DNA from: Alphaproteobacteria bacterium
Lineage (GTDB): Bacteria; Pseudomonadota; Alphaproteobacteria; RS24
DNA: 14,310 nt
NCBI GenBank assembly: GCA_009920875.1
Contig: RFZE01000033.1
Location: forward strand, 1 to 14,310
Direction: 5' to 3'
Position numbers and translations under genes: made by a program. Position 1 is the stretch's first letter. Each line of letters opens with the position of its first letter. The notes under the pieces were generated by a model. The model was not told the DNA's origin. It saw only the letters and a program-made list of their open reading frames with translations, and did not search any database. Shown one piece after another: positions 1-9,044 of this stretch.

Positions 1-1006
1 TCCACGTGGGGCAAATGGCGAAGCTTTGGCGATGGCAGCGCGCGCCGGAGCACAAATCGCCGATGCCGAATTTGTACAATTTCATCCGACCGCCCTGACC
101 GGCCCGTTTACGCATGGCGACGACCCGGCCCCGCTGGCCACCGAGGCACTGCGCGGCGAAGGCGCGCAATTGGTTAATGCGGAGGGGCATCGCTTCATGC
201 CCGATATTGACCCGCGCGCCGAACTGGCACCGCGCGATGTGGTGGCACGCGCCGTATTTGATGAAATAAACCGCACCGGCTCCGTCGGGCTGGATTTACG
301 CCCCAATGGCATTGCAGCAAATTTGGCGACACGGTTTCCGACACTGGCCGAGCAATGCCGCAAAAACAATATTGACCCGACAGTCACGCCCTTACCGATT
401 GCCCCGGCGACGCATTTTCATATGGGCGGCATTAAAACCGACTATTATGGGCGCACCGGCCTGCAAGGGCTTTGGGCCTGTGGTGAAGTCGCGTCAACCG
501 GCTTGCATGGCGGCAATCGTCTTGCCAGTAATTCATTACTGGAAGCGCTGGTTTTCGGCGCGCGCATTGCCGAGGATGTCAATAATATCATACCCTTAAC
601 CATGACTGCCAAACCGGCGCAACCGGCGACCCTACCGGCCACGGATAAGGCTTTGCTGGCTCCGGCAGTGCAGACATTGCGCCGACTTATGAGCCGTCAT
701 GTCGGCGTGCAACGCGAAGCTGACGGCCTGATTTATACGCTGCACGAATTGGAACGCCTGCAACGCGCCGCCGCCGGTATGGCGCCTTTCACCAATATGG
801 TCTTGGCGGCACAATTCGTCACCATGGCCGCTTTGCTGCGCGAAGAAAGTCGCGGCGGTCATGCGCGCCGTGATTTTCCCGAAAAAAGCGATGCCGCGCA
901 TAGCGTACTCACCTTGCGCAGTCTCAATGATGCTTATGACGTGCTGCCGCCGGTCGATGCCGGTTTCGCGGAAACCGCTATACACAATAAGCAGCAGGCC
1001 AAATAA
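1..1006 (+). CDS. nadB: L-aspartate oxidase, C-terminal part (start lies before the window)
   Basis: This enzyme oxidises L-aspartate to iminoaspartate with FAD, the first step of de novo NAD synthesis. The frame is open from the first bases (PRGANGEALAMAARAGA), so the true start is upstream and the TTG at 26 is only internal. About 334 residues are visible of a usual 510-540. Family motifs seen in order are EFVQFHPTAL, the substrate-binding and active-site stretch ELAPRDVVARA, ATHFHMGGI (the equivalent of the HYxxGG active-site histidine), and GLHGGNRLASNSLLEALVFG, which closes the FAD site. The C-terminal helical region with RHVGVQREADGL follows. These features separate it from succinate dehydrogenase flavoproteins, as does the adjacent nadC. 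The TAA stop is 11 bases before the nadC start, so the two are surely cotranscribed. nadA may lie upstream, outside the window. Confidence 0.95.
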   Translation, partial: PRGANGEALAMAARAGAQIADAEFVQFHPTALTGPFTHGDDPAPLATEALRGEGAQLVNAEGHRFMPDIDPRAELAPRDVVARAVFDEINRTGSVGLDLRPNGIAANLATRFPTLAEQCRKNNIDPTVTPLPIAPATHFHMGGIKTDYYGRTGLQGLWACGEVASTGLHGGNRLASNSLLEALVFGARIAEDVNNIIPLTMTAKPAQPATLPATDKALLAPAVQTLRRLMSRHVGVQREADGLIYTLHELERLQRAAAGMAPFTNMVLAAQFVTMAALLREESRGGHARRDFPEKSDAAHSVLTLRSLNDAYDVLPPVDAGFAETAIHNKQQAK

Positions 1007-1017
1007 GCAGAGCGATT

Positions 1018-1884
1018 ATGCACATCATCACCGATGCTTTACCGATTTTACCGGCCGATATGGTTGCCCAAGCGGTTGAGGCCGCGCTGGCCGAAGATTG
1101 GCAGAGCAATGGCGATATCACGTCGCAAGCGGTCATCCCGCCAAATGCCCAAGCCCATGCAATTATCCGCGCCCGCGAAATCGGCGTGCTGGCCGGGCTT
1201 GATTTGGCCGAGGCGGCGTTTCTGGCCCATAATAGCGGCCTGAAGGTCAACCGCCATTTGGAAGACGGGGGGCGTCTGCTAGCAGGCGATGATGTCGCGA
1301 CCATTATCGGACCGGCGCGCGCACTTTTGGCGGCCGAGCGCGTGGCGCTGAATTATCTCGGTCATTTATCAGGCATTGCCAGCAAAACCGCGCGCTTGGT
1401 CGATGCGATTGCCGACAGCAAAGCGACAATTTGCGATACCCGCAAAACCACACCTGGCCTGCGTGCGCTTGAAAAATATGCGGTGCGCGCCGGTGGCGCG
1501 GCCAATCACCGTTTCGGCCTATATGATGCGGTGTTGATTAAGGACAATCACATTGCCGTTGCCGGTGGTATTGCAGCAGCCCTTAAGGCGGCACAAGACA
1601 GGGCGGACGGCGTGCCGATTGAAATTGAGGTTGATACGCTGGCGCAATTTACCGAGGCGCTGGACAGCGGCGCGCAAATCGTGCTGCTCGATAATATGCC
1701 GCCCGATATGTTGCGCCAAGCGGTTGAAATGAACAAAGGCCGCGCCGTGCTGGAGGCCTCGGGCCGTGTGAACGAAGAAACCGTGCGCGCCATTGCCGAA
1801 AGCGGAGTGGATTATATTTCTGTCGGCGCACTGACCCATTCGGCGCGCACGCTAGATCTCGGCTTGGATATTGATATCAGTTAA
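1018..1884 (+). CDS. nadC: Nicotinate-nucleotide pyrophosphorylase (carboxylating), quinolinate phosphoribosyltransferase
   Basis: NadC converts quinolinate and PRPP to nicotinate mononucleotide, CO2 and pyrophosphate. It follows NadB and NadA in NAD synthesis. The protein is 288 residues, normal for the family. It carries the N-terminal segment AEDWQSNGDITSQAV, the substrate-binding stretch DTRKTTPGLRALEKYAVRAG followed by HRFGLYDAVLIKDNHI, and the phosphate-binding end of the barrel with EASGRVNEETV and GVDYISVGALTHSA. The ATG at 1018 is chosen because it starts the conserved N-terminal domain directly. There is no clear Shine-Dalgarno sequence, so translation is probably coupled to nadB 11 bases upstream. 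Its TAA stop shares a TTAA palindrome with the stop of the opposing hydrolase gene, leaving no room for a terminator between them. Confidence 0.97.
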   Translation: MHIITDALPILPADMVAQAVEAALAEDWQSNGDITSQAVIPPNAQAHAIIRAREIGVLAGLDLAEAAFLAHNSGLKVNRHLEDGGRLLAGDDVATIIGPARALLAAERVALNYLGHLSGIASKTARLVDAIADSKATICDTRKTTPGLRALEKYAVRAGGAANHRFGLYDAVLIKDNHIAVAGGIAAALKAAQDRADGVPIEIEVDTLAQFTEALDSGAQIVLLDNMPPDMLRQAVEMNKGRAVLEASGRVNEETVRAIAESGVDYISVGALTHSARTLDLGLDIDIS

Positions 1885-2528
1885 AAATCGCGGACCTGAC
1901 GGTCATTATAGAAAATATGGCGCCCGATTTTGGCCAGCTTGACCATAGAGCGGTTCCAATAAGGATCGACATAATCGGCATGATAATGCGTCGCCCGTGC
2001 TGTCGCCGGTCCGGCTCGCACATTGACCAGCTTATTGCCCGCCATGCGCAAGGCTTTGCGCCATAAGACACGATGCTTGGGGCGGTCTGACAGCCCGTCA
2101 CAGGCAAATGAAAACTGGCATTTATGACGACGATATTGGCCTTGAAACACCACCCCGCAAATCGAGCCGGGATAGGTTGGCGATAAAGCGCGGTTAATCA
2201 CCACATCGGCGACAGCCTCCCACCCCGCCACCGGCTCGGAGCGCGCCTCAAAATAAATGGCTTGTGCCAGACACCTTTGCGCTTCCGCCAATGTTTCCGT
2301 TTGGGCCACAGGCTTAACGCCGCGAAACAGGCTTTCGCTGCGCACAAAATCGCTATGCGGTAAATAAGGTGCCGGCGCGCGGCTGACAACGCGCTCCGGA
2401 TTGCGCATGCCGCTGACAATCGCGGAGCTCATTATGACAATGAAGCAAAATGCACCAAAACGGAGCATAAAAGGCCGACTTGGGCCGAAAATATAGCGTA
2501 AATCAAGCCATTCAATAAGGCGCAGCAT
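1881..2528 (-). CDS. SleB-family cell wall hydrolase, membrane-anchored
   Basis: This is a predicted peptidoglycan hydrolase of the SleB / Hydrolase_2 family, known from spore cortex lysis in Bacillus but common as a house enzyme in Alphaproteobacteria. The 215-residue protein has a hydrophobic segment at about residues 20-40 that should act as a signal anchor, followed by a periplasmic linker to about residue 83. The catalytic domain shows LAQAIYFEARSEPVAGWEAV with the likely catalytic Glu at residue 94, then VVINR, CQFSFACDG (137-144), and the C-terminal block ATHYHADYV with IGRHIFY. The ATG at 2528 has a good ribosome site, GAGGA at 2534-2538, five bases away. The gene stands apart from ppdK upstream (112-base gap) and converges on nadC. 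Its exact substrate cannot be read from sequence. Confidence 0.9.
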   Translation of the reverse strand: MLRLIEWLDLRYIFGPSRPFMLRFGAFCFIVIMSSAIVSGMRNPERVVSRAPAPYLPHSDFVRSESLFRGVKPVAQTETLAEAQRCLAQAIYFEARSEPVAGWEAVADVVINRALSPTYPGSICGVVFQGQYRRHKCQFSFACDGLSDRPKHRVLWRKALRMAGNKLVNVRAGPATARATHYHADYVDPYWNRSMVKLAKIGRHIFYNDRQVRDF

Positions 2529-2575
2529 CGGGTTCCTCGCTCTTCCCCCTCAGTTAACGCTGTCACTGTTAATTT

Positions 2576-2604
2576 TTAGTAAGCTGATTTGCGATTTTCG
2601 CCAA
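2576..2604 (-). promoter_or_regulatory. Weak candidate sigma-70 promoter for the cell wall hydrolase
   Basis: Read on the minus strand, TTGGCG (2599-2604) and TACTAA (2576-2581) are separated by 17 bases, upstream of the hydrolase ATG at 2528. The -10 match is poor (three of six). The call rests mainly on the gene needing its own promoter in this 112-base gap. Confidence 0.22.
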
Positions 2605-2629
2605 GCCGCTGGGACCCAAAAATACTGCT

Positions 2630-2651
2630 GCGAAAAATCCCTATTTTTCGC
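2630..2651 (-). other. Perfect 9-bp stem-loop spanning the ppdK stop codon
   Basis: The arms GCGAAAAAT (2630-2638) and ATTTTTCGC (2643-2651) are exact inverted repeats around a four-base loop. The ppdK stop codon (2641-2643) sits at the loop and arm boundary. Read on the minus strand the hairpin is A/U-rich and is followed, after a short gap, by five T (2619-2623 region). This is compatible with a weak terminator or a 3' end stabiliser for the four-gene operon. It lacks a GC-rich stem directly followed by a U tract, so a standard intrinsic terminator cannot be claimed. Confidence 0.35.
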
Positions 2652-5292
2652 TCTTTATCGCCGCTTGCGCGGCAGCCAAACGGGCGATTGGCACGCGGAA
2701 AGGCGAGCACGAAACATAATCAAAACCCATGGCATGAAACGCTTCAACAGATGCCGGGTCACCGCCATGTTCACCACAAATACCAAGTTTCAAATCGCTG
2801 CGCGTGGCGCGCCCCTTTTCAATCGCCATCTCAATAATCGGCCCGACACCGGCTTTATCCAGACTGGCAAAGGGGTCTTTTTCCATTATGCCCTGCCCGA
2901 CATAGGCGGGGAGAAAATGCGTTGCATCATCGCGGCTGATACCCAGCGCGGTCTGCGTCAAATCATTTGTGCCGAAAGAGAAAAACGCCGCTTCCTCGGC
3001 CAAGACATCGGCCACTATGGCGGCGCGCGGCACTTCAATCATTGTGCCCAACACATAGGCTTCAGGCTTAATGCCAAATTCCTCCGCCAGTGGCGGCACC
3101 ATTGCTTTCAACAGGCGCAATTCGGCGACATCAACAATCAGCGGGAACATAATCTCGACCGGCGTCTTGCCCTTATTTTGTTTCATGGCCGCAAAAATGG
3201 CCCGCAATTGCATGGTGTAAATCTCCGGCGCCGTTATGCCCAAACGGCTGCCGCGATGACCCAGCATGGGATTGCTTTCAACCAATTCGCCGATGCGGCC
3301 ACGTAATTGCTCTTCCGTTTGCTCAAGCGCCGCCGCCAAGCCGGCAATATCATCATTGGGATGCGGCAAAAATTCGTGCAATGGCGGGTCAAGCAAACGA
3401 ATGGTTACCGGTCGATCTTCCATGGTCTTGAACAGAGCGGCAAAATCATCGCGCTGCATGGGCAGTAATTGCTCGAGCGCTTCTTCACGCGCTGTCGCAT
3501 TAGCGGCCAAAATCATTTGCCGCACCAGCGCAATGCGCGCCGGGTCGAAAAACATATGTTCGGTGCGACACAGGCCAATGCCTTCCGCGCCAAAGCGTAA
3601 AGCACGCGCGGCATCGCGCGCCGTTTCGGCATTGGTGCGCACACCCAATCTGCGCCGCGCATCGGCCCAGCCCATCAGCGTGCCGAAATCGCCGGTCAAT
3701 TCGGCTTCCAAAGTCGGCACGGCGCCCAACATAATGCGCCCCGATGTGCCATCGACGGTGATGACATCGCCTTCTTTCAATTCATGCTCTTCCACCTGCG
3801 CCGTTTGGCGGTCATAATCAATATGCAATTGACCGGCGCCTGACACACAAGGCCGCCCCAGCCCACGCGCCACCACGGCCGCATGGCTGGTCATGCCGCC
3901 CCGCGAGGTCAAAATGGCGCGCGCCGCATACATGCCGTGAATGTCTTCCGGGCTGGTTTCCATGCGCACCAACACCACATCCTTGCCCTGCGCGGCCAAG
4001 GCCTCAGCGCGATCGGCCGAAAAGGCAATCTCGCCGCTCGCCGCACCGGGTGAGGCGGGCAGACCTTTGGTCAGCACATTCATGCGCGCACGCGGGTCGA
4101 GCGTCGGGTGTAGCAAATGTTCAAGCGAGGCCGGCTCGATACGCAGCAAAGCCTCGGTCTCATCAATCATGCCTTCAGCCACCATATCGACAGCGATTTT
4201 AATCGCCGCTTCTACCGTGCGCTTGCCGCGTCGCGCTTGTAAAATAAAGACGCGACCATTTTGCACGGTGAATTCGACATCTTGCATATCTTGAAAATGG
4301 CTTTCGAGACGTTGGAAAATATCCGCCAATTCGGCATGCACGTCAGGCAATTCTTCTTCCAGCGATGATTCTTCCATTTGCGCCGCTTCACGCGCCGCTT
4401 TGGTGAGATAAAGCGGGGTGCGAATGCCGGCGACGACATCCTCGCCTTGCGCATTCATCAGATATTCGCCGTAAAGCGTATTTTCGCCGGTTGACGGGTT
4501 GCGCGTAAAAGCCACGCCTGTGGCGCTTTTATCACCGAGATTGCCGAACACCATAGATTGAATGGTCACCGCCGTGCCCCATGCATCGGGAATATCGTGC
4601 AAGCGACGATAAGTGGTGGCGCGTTGATTGTTCCAACTATTGCACACGGCACCAATGGCACCCCAAAGCTGCTCTTGCGGGTCTTGCGGGAAGGGCTGGC
4701 CCGCTTCGCGCTCAATCATCTCGGCAAAACGGGCGGAAATATCCTGCCAATCATCGGCCTCCAAATCGGCATCCAGCGATAGCGCATTTTCAAATTTATA
4801 ATCGTCAATAATGTCTTCAAAATAATCATGGCTAATGCCCATCACCACATCGCCATACATTTGTTGAAAACGCCGATAGCTGTCCCAAGCAAAGCGCGCA
4901 TCGCCGGTTTTTTCAGCCAGCGCCACCACGGTGACATCATTGAGGCCAAGATTGAGCACCGTATCCATCATGCCCGGCATGGAGGCACGCGCGCCCGAGC
5001 GCACCGAGACAAGCAACGGGTTTTCCTTATCCCCAAGCGCCAGCCCCATATCCTCGGACAGGCGGCGCATGGCTGCATCAACTTCAGCTTTCAGCCCTTT
5101 GGGAAAGGCGCCGTCATTTGAATTATAGAAAGTGCAGACATTGCTGGTCAGGGTAAAGCCGGGCGGGACGCGCAAACCCATGCGACACATTTCAGCCAGA
5201 TTGGCCCCTTTGCCGCCCAACAGATCGGTCATTTCTGCCGAGCCTTCGGCAAATCCGTCTGCAAATGCATAGACAAATTTGCTGTCTGTCAT
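2641..5292 (-). CDS. ppdK: Pyruvate, phosphate dikinase
   Basis: PPDK interconverts pyruvate, ATP and phosphate with PEP, AMP and pyrophosphate through a phosphohistidine swivelling domain. The 883-residue length is normal. In order it has the N-terminal ATP-grasp region (LLGGKGANLAEM at about 24-35; SVRSGARASMPGMMDTVLNL at about 96-115), the central phosphohistidine motif GGMTSHAAVVARG with His470 and the neighbouring Thr468, and the C-terminal PEP/pyruvate barrel. The barrel shows GIGLCRTEHMFF, RLLDPPLHEFLPH, MIEVPRAA, FFSFGTNDLTQTALGISRDD and GICGEHGGDP with the catalytic Cys839. A longer frame opens with a TTG at 5319 inside glyS. The ATG at 5292 is preferred because it has AGGGA seven bases upstream and gives the usual N terminus. 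It is the last gene of the methyltransferase-glyQ-glyS-ppdK operon, 10 bases after glyS. The regulatory kinase/phosphorylase acting on the Thr is not in this window. Confidence 0.97.
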   Translation of the reverse strand: MTDSKFVYAFADGFAEGSAEMTDLLGGKGANLAEMCRMGLRVPPGFTLTSNVCTFYNSNDGAFPKGLKAEVDAAMRRLSEDMGLALGDKENPLLVSVRSGARASMPGMMDTVLNLGLNDVTVVALAEKTGDARFAWDSYRRFQQMYGDVVMGISHDYFEDIIDDYKFENALSLDADLEADDWQDISARFAEMIEREAGQPFPQDPQEQLWGAIGAVCNSWNNQRATTYRRLHDIPDAWGTAVTIQSMVFGNLGDKSATGVAFTRNPSTGENTLYGEYLMNAQGEDVVAGIRTPLYLTKAAREAAQMEESSLEEELPDVHAELADIFQRLESHFQDMQDVEFTVQNGRVFILQARRGKRTVEAAIKIAVDMVAEGMIDETEALLRIEPASLEHLLHPTLDPRARMNVLTKGLPASPGAASGEIAFSADRAEALAAQGKDVVLVRMETSPEDIHGMYAARAILTSRGGMTSHAAVVARGLGRPCVSGAGQLHIDYDRQTAQVEEHELKEGDVITVDGTSGRIMLGAVPTLEAELTGDFGTLMGWADARRRLGVRTNAETARDAARALRFGAEGIGLCRTEHMFFDPARIALVRQMILAANATAREEALEQLLPMQRDDFAALFKTMEDRPVTIRLLDPPLHEFLPHPNDDIAGLAAALEQTEEQLRGRIGELVESNPMLGHRGSRLGITAPEIYTMQLRAIFAAMKQNKGKTPVEIMFPLIVDVAELRLLKAMVPPLAEEFGIKPEAYVLGTMIEVPRAAIVADVLAEEAAFFSFGTNDLTQTALGISRDDATHFLPAYVGQGIMEKDPFASLDKAGVGPIIEMAIEKGRATRSDLKLGICGEHGGDPASVEAFHAMGFDYVSCSPFRVPIARLAAAQAAIKSEK

Positions 5293-5299
5293 GCCCGTG

Positions 5300-5304
5300 T
5301 CCCT
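5300..5304 (-). promoter_or_regulatory. Ribosome binding site that fixes the ppdK start
   Basis: AGGGA on the minus strand lies seven bases before the ATG at 5292 and shares its first two bases with the glyS TAG stop (5303-5305). This placement supports ATG 5292 over the upstream TTG and suggests that ribosomes ending glyS can restart on ppdK. Confidence 0.6.
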
Positions 5305-7321
5305 ATTCAACCAAATCAAAATCTGCCAAGCGGCGCATCAAATTCACCAACCCCTTCAGCAGAGATAAACGATTATGCCTGATTTTCTTATCTTCGTCAT
5401 TGACCATGACCGCTTCAAAAAACGCATCAACGGGGCCACGCAAATTGGCCAGCATATCCAGCCGGCTTTGATAATCTGCGGCCGCATCATCGGCCATAGC
5501 GACAATCGCTTGGTGCAGTTGCTGCTCTTCCGGCGTGCTCAACAATCCCGCATCCACCTTGTCGTCATCATGTTTGGCCTGCGCGCATATGCCGTTGGCG
5601 CGCATATAGGCGGCCTTTAAATTGGCCCCGTCTTCACTGTCGAGAAACGCTTTCAACTGCGCCGATTGCGCGGCCAATTCGACCACATCATCGCTGCCCA
5701 GCGCAAACACCGCATTGACCACATCATGCGAGATGCCTGCCCCGCGCAAATGCACTTTCAGGCGGTCAGCGATAAAACCGAGCAAATCATTGATTGGCGG
5801 TTTTTTGCATTTATATAAATCAAAAGCGGCGGCAAAAACCGGCGTCAAAGCAAGACGCGTTTCGGTCTCCAGCAAAATACGAATAATGCCCAGCGCGGCG
5901 CGGCGCAGCGCGAACGGGTCTTTCGAGCCGGTCGGCTTTTCATCGATTGACCAAAACCCTGCCAGACTGTCGATTTTATCGGCCAAGGCCACCGCGCGCG
6001 CTTCACCCGTTTCAGGAATCGCATCGCCCGGCCCCAGAGGCTTGTAATGGTCGCGAATGGCGGCGGCGACAGTGTCGCCCATGCCGTCATTTTGCCCGTA
6101 ATAGGCGCCCATAATGCCTTGCAATTCGGGAAACTCATACACCATGCCCGAGACCAAATCGGCTTTGCATAGCTGCGCTGCCTGCTTGGCCGCTTTTTTA
6201 TCGGCCGACAAAGCCGGTGCCAATTTTTCGGCCAAAGCGGCAATGCGTGCGGCTTTTTCACCAACCGTGCCAAGCTTGGCTTGGAAGGTGATTTTCTCAA
6301 GGCTTGGCAAACGGCTTTGCAATGTTTCTTTGCGGTCTTGCTCCCAAAAGAAACGCCCGTCTGACAGCCGTGCGCGCAAGACGCGCTCATTACCGGCGAT
6401 AATCGCCGCGCCCTTATCATCGGTCACCATATTGGAAATGGTGATGAAATACGGTGCCAGCTTGCCGTTCTTGTCGCGCAGGGCGAAATATTTTTGATGC
6501 GTGCGCATGACCGAAATCAGCACTTCTTCCGGCACATCCATAAATTCGTCATCGATTGTGCCCAAAAGCGGCACCGGCCATTCAACAAGCCCTGCCGTCT
6601 CGCTGATAAGCCCCGCATCTTCAACCAAAGCGCAATCGACACTGGCCGCCAATGCGGTTGCGCTTTCGGCAATCATCGCTTCGCGCACCGCCGCGTCAAC
6701 CAACACATGGGCTTTGTCCAAAGCGCCGACATAGTCATGCGGGTCGGAAATGGTGATGGCGTCAGGGGCCATAAAGCGATGGCCATAAGTGACGTTGCCG
6801 CTTTCCAACCCGCCAATACTGAAGCGCACGGGCTGGCCGTCAAACAGGCATAGGATAGCGCGCAAGGGGCGTACCCAACGCAATGTGCCGCTGCCCCAGC
6901 GCATGGATTTCGGCCATTGGAAGCCCTCAATCAGGCCGGGCATAAAATCGGCCAGCGCATCAGCCAACGCGCCGCCTTTTTCGTCAATATCGAGCACGTA
7001 AAACGCGCCTTTTTTGTCTTCCTCGAAGCTCAACCCGTCCGTGCTGTCGAGACCATTGGCGCGTAAAAACCCTTCAATGGCTTTTTCCGGCGCATCAACA
7101 CGTGGGCCTTTTTTCTGCTCTTTGCGATCAGGCAGGCTTGTCGGCAGTCCGGCGGCAATCAGGGCCACGCGCTGCGGCGCGACATGGCTGTCCAGCGTAT
7201 CGGCGCTGACGCCGAAACTGTCCAAAAATTTAACGAGTTTGCGCTTTAACTGCTCGGCAGCATCGGCCTGCATGCCGGCGGGGATTTCTTCCGAATATAG
7301 CTCGATAAGGAGGTCAGCCAT
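5303..7321 (-). CDS. glyS: Glycine--tRNA ligase beta subunit
   Basis: This is the beta subunit of the bacterial alpha2beta2 glycyl-tRNA synthetase. It binds tRNA(Gly) and is required for charging together with the catalytic alpha subunit. The protein is 672 residues, close to the family norm. It starts with the characteristic [15 protein letters not shown]. The middle carries the HD-like block [20 protein letters not shown] and then [16 protein letters not shown]. The C-terminal anticodon-binding (DALR-type) domain ends with [19 protein letters not shown]. The open frame extends upstream inside glyQ, but the ATG at 7321 gives the conserved N terminus and has AAGGGG five bases before it. The gene starts eight bases before glyQ ends, so the two subunits are translationally coupled, as fits a fixed-ratio complex. 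Confidence 0.97.
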   Translation of the reverse strand: MADLLIELYSEEIPAGMQADAAEQLKRKLVKFLDSFGVSADTLDSHVAPQRVALIAAGLPTSLPDRKEQKKGPRVDAPEKAIEGFLRANGLDSTDGLSFEEDKKGAFYVLDIDEKGGALADALADFMPGLIEGFQWPKSMRWGSGTLRWVRPLRAILCLFDGQPVRFSIGGLESGNVTYGHRFMAPDAITISDPHDYVGALDKAHVLVDAAVREAMIAESATALAASVDCALVEDAGLISETAGLVEWPVPLLGTIDDEFMDVPEEVLISVMRTHQKYFALRDKNGKLAPYFITISNMVTDDKGAAIIAGNERVLRARLSDGRFFWEQDRKETLQSRLPSLEKITFQAKLGTVGEKAARIAALAEKLAPALSADKKAAKQAAQLCKADLVSGMVYEFPELQGIMGAYYGQNDGMGDTVAAAIRDHYKPLGPGDAIPETGEARAVALADKIDSLAGFWSIDEKPTGSKDPFALRRAALGIIRILLETETRLALTPVFAAAFDLYKCKKPPINDLLGFIADRLKVHLRGAGISHDVVNAVFALGSDDVVELAAQSAQLKAFLDSEDGANLKAAYMRANGICAQAKHDDDKVDAGLLSTPEEQQLHQAIVAMADDAAADYQSRLDMLANLRGPVDAFFEAVMVNDEDKKIRHNRLSLLKGLVNLMRRLADFDLVE

Positions 7322-8207
7322 GACCGCCCCCTTTCGGGGTATGGGCCAGCCATGTTTCGGCGCAAGCCTTGGCCAGCGCCCGCACGCGCCCGATATAGGC
7401 TTGTCGCTCAGTGACGGAAATAACCCCGCGCGCATCGAGCAGGTTGAAATTATGGCTCGTCTTCATGCACTGGTCATAGGCGGGCAAGGCCAAGCCTTTT
7501 TCAACCAATTGCATGCATTCGGCTTCGGCATCTTCAAAATGCTTGAACAGAATATCGGTATTGGCGGCCTCGAAATTATAATGCGAAAACTCCACCTCAT
7601 TGCGATGAAAGACATCGCCATAGCTGACGCCACGCCCGTTAAAATCAAGCTCAAAGCCGTTATCCGTGCCCTGCACATACATGGCCAAACGCTCCAGCCC
7701 ATAGGTCAATTCGCCTGCAACAAGCTCACAATCAATGCCGCCGACTTGCTGGAAATAGGTAAATTGCGACACTTCCATGCCGTCGCACCACACTTCCCAG
7801 CCAAGCCCCCAAGCGCCCAAAGTCGGGCTTTCCCAATCATCTTCGACAAAGCGAATATCATGCGCCATCGGGTCAATGCCCAGCACTTGCAGACTGTCGA
7901 GATAAAGCTGTTGGATATTGTCGGGCGAGGGCTTTAAAATCACTTGGAACTGATAATAATGCTGAAAGCGGTTCGGGTTCTCGCCATAGCGCCCATCGGT
8001 CGGGCGGCGCGAGGGCTGCACATAAGCGGCATGCCAGGGCTCCGGCCCCAATGCGCGCAGAACGGTTGCCGGATGAAAAGTGCCGGCCCCCATTTCCATA
8101 TCATAGGGTTGTAAAATCACACAGCCTTGATCTGCCCAATAGCGTTGCAGATTGAGAATTAAGTCCTGAAAACTGGGCGGTTTATCATCTGGCGTGCGGT
8201 CACTCAT
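7314..8207 (-). CDS. glyQ: Glycine--tRNA ligase alpha subunit
   Basis: This is the catalytic subunit of the alpha2beta2 glycyl-tRNA synthetase, a class II enzyme that makes glycyl-adenylate and charges tRNA(Gly). The 297-residue protein is nearly all signature sequence: [20 protein letters not shown] near the N terminus, then [62 protein letters not shown] and [12 protein letters not shown] (class II motif 3). The open frame runs back to 8300 through the methyltransferase 3' end. ATG 8207 (MSDRTPDDK) is preferred because it lies 10 bases after the methyltransferase stop and gives a family-length product. The Shine-Dalgarno sequence before it is weak, so coupling to the upstream gene is likely. 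It overlaps glyS by eight bases. Confidence 0.97.
   Translation of the reverse strand: MSDRTPDDKPPSFQDLILNLQRYWADQGCVILQPYDMEMGAGTFHPATVLRALGPEPWHAAYVQPSRRPTDGRYGENPNRFQHYYQFQVILKPSPDNIQQLYLDSLQVLGIDPMAHDIRFVEDDWESPTLGAWGLGWEVWCDGMEVSQFTYFQQVGGIDCELVAGELTYGLERLAMYVQGTDNGFELDFNGRGVSYGDVFHRNEVEFSHYNFEAANTDILFKHFEDAEAECMQLVEKGLALPAYDQCMKTSHNFNLLDARGVISVTERQAYIGRVRALAKACAETWLAHTPKGGGHG
7327..7334 (-). promoter_or_regulatory. Ribosome binding site that fixes the glyS start
   Basis: AAAGGGGG on the minus strand lies five bases before the ATG at 7321 and inside the last codons of glyQ. It supports this start over in-frame codons further upstream. Confidence 0.6.
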
Positions 8208-8217
8208 CTGTCGGAAA

Positions 8218-8997
8218 CTACCTGCCGTTCCGGCCAAAAGCAAGCGCCGCGCCATGCCGTAAGACAGCTTCTGCCGCGGCGCTGGGTTGGCCGTTTTCAT
8301 CTTGCAAAATAAGCGGCGGCAAGAGGGTTACCGGCGTGCGCGCATCGCGCTTGCCGCGCACCAAAACCCGCGTTGCTGCGCCTTCCGGCTTTGGCATAAT
8401 CGGCAGCACATGCAAGTCACCAAGCCGCTTATGCATGACGGTCAATAGCCGGTCGAGCGCATCGGCGCGGTGAATAAAGCTGATATGGCCACCGGCACGG
8501 GTTAAGGCGCAAGCGCATTTGACCCAATTATCCAGCGTTCCTTCGGTGCCGATATGGGCGCGCGCTTTGCCGTCATGCGCCATTTCCGGCACTGTGCCGG
8601 CTTCGTGAAAAGGCGGATTGGCAATCACCTCGTCAAAACTATTGGCAACAATATGCAAATCGCTGAAAGCACCGGCAATATCGCCTTGGCGGAATTGCGC
8701 CCGTTCGCCGAGATTATTGGCCGTGGCATTGGCTTGTGCCAGCGCCACCATCTCGGCGTCAAACTCAATGCCGGTAACATGCGCGTCATGGCGGCGCGCC
8801 AAAAAACACAAGGCGGCAACCCCGGCCCCGCTGCCCAATTCAGCGACATGGCCGCCCTGAGGCGGGTCGGCCGCAGCGGCCAGCAAAACCGCATCATGGC
8901 CCGAGCGAAAGCCGTCGGTCGGCTGGCGCAAGCGCAATTTTTCGCCGAGAAAGCCGTCATGGCTATACGCCTCATTGGCTGCATCGTCTTGTCTCAT
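8218..8997 (-). CDS. SAM-dependent methyltransferase, TrmN6/YfiC-like (tRNA1(Val) adenine-37 N6-methyltransferase family)
   Basis: The 259-residue protein has the layout of the TrmN6 family (COG4123), whose E. coli member methylates N6 of A37 in tRNA1(Val). It shows the N-terminal block [19 protein letters not shown], the SAM-binding glycine loop [12 protein letters not shown] (about 52-62), the acidic end of strand 2 in GIEFD, and NPPF at 127-130, the catalytic motif of amino N-methyltransferases. The ATG at 8997 has AAGGA six bases upstream. It is the first gene of the operon with glyQ, glyS and ppdK, which fits a translation-related role. The specific target base is inferred from family only. 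Another RNA, or an unrelated substrate, cannot be excluded. Confidence 0.85.
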   Translation of the reverse strand: MRQDDAANEAYSHDGFLGEKLRLRQPTDGFRSGHDAVLLAAAADPPQGGHVAELGSGAGVAALCFLARRHDAHVTGIEFDAEMVALAQANATANNLGERAQFRQGDIAGAFSDLHIVANSFDEVIANPPFHEAGTVPEMAHDGKARAHIGTEGTLDNWVKCACALTRAGGHISFIHRADALDRLLTVMHKRLGDLHVLPIMPKPEGAATRVLVRGKRDARTPVTLLPPLILQDENGQPSAAAEAVLRHGAALAFGRNGR

Positions 8998-9006
8998 CTG
9001 TTTTCC

Positions 9007-9034
9007 TTGACCATCCGCATTTAAAGAAGATAAT
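9007..9034 (+). promoter_or_regulatory. Candidate sigma-70 promoter of the polyprenyl synthase gene
   Basis: TTGACC (9007-9012) and GATAAT (9029-9034), each five of six to consensus, are separated by 16 bases. A start of transcription six to eight bases after the -10 would fall at about 9040-9042, only a few bases before the ATG at 9045. The -35 box overlaps by two bases the ribosome site of the divergent methyltransferase (9004-9008). Confidence 0.5.
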
Positions 9035-9044
9035 CACCAACAAT

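Noticed and set aside
26..28. TTG at 26 as the true start of nadB
   Set aside because: The frame is open upstream with conserved NadB sequence, and the N-terminal FAD-binding part would otherwise be missing.
2554..2572. Paired TTAA elements upstream of the cell wall hydrolase as a CtrA box
   Set aside because: The recalled CtrA consensus spaces the two TTAA by seven bases. Here the spacing is 11 and the rest of the site does not match.
2611..2640. An intrinsic terminator downstream of ppdK
   Set aside because: The T run is not directly preceded by a GC-rich stem; the nearby GGGTCCC palindrome has no room for a loop.
2665..3817. Two long plus-strand open frames (213 and 183 codons) opposite ppdK
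   Set aside because: Their composition is Arg/Ser/Ala-rich shadow sequence with no motifs, and ppdK on the other strand is certain.
7014..7937. A 307-codon open frame on the plus strand across the glyS/glyQ junction
   Set aside because: It lies wholly antisense to two well-supported synthetase genes and shows no recognisable motif. Long antisense frames are expected from the codon bias here.
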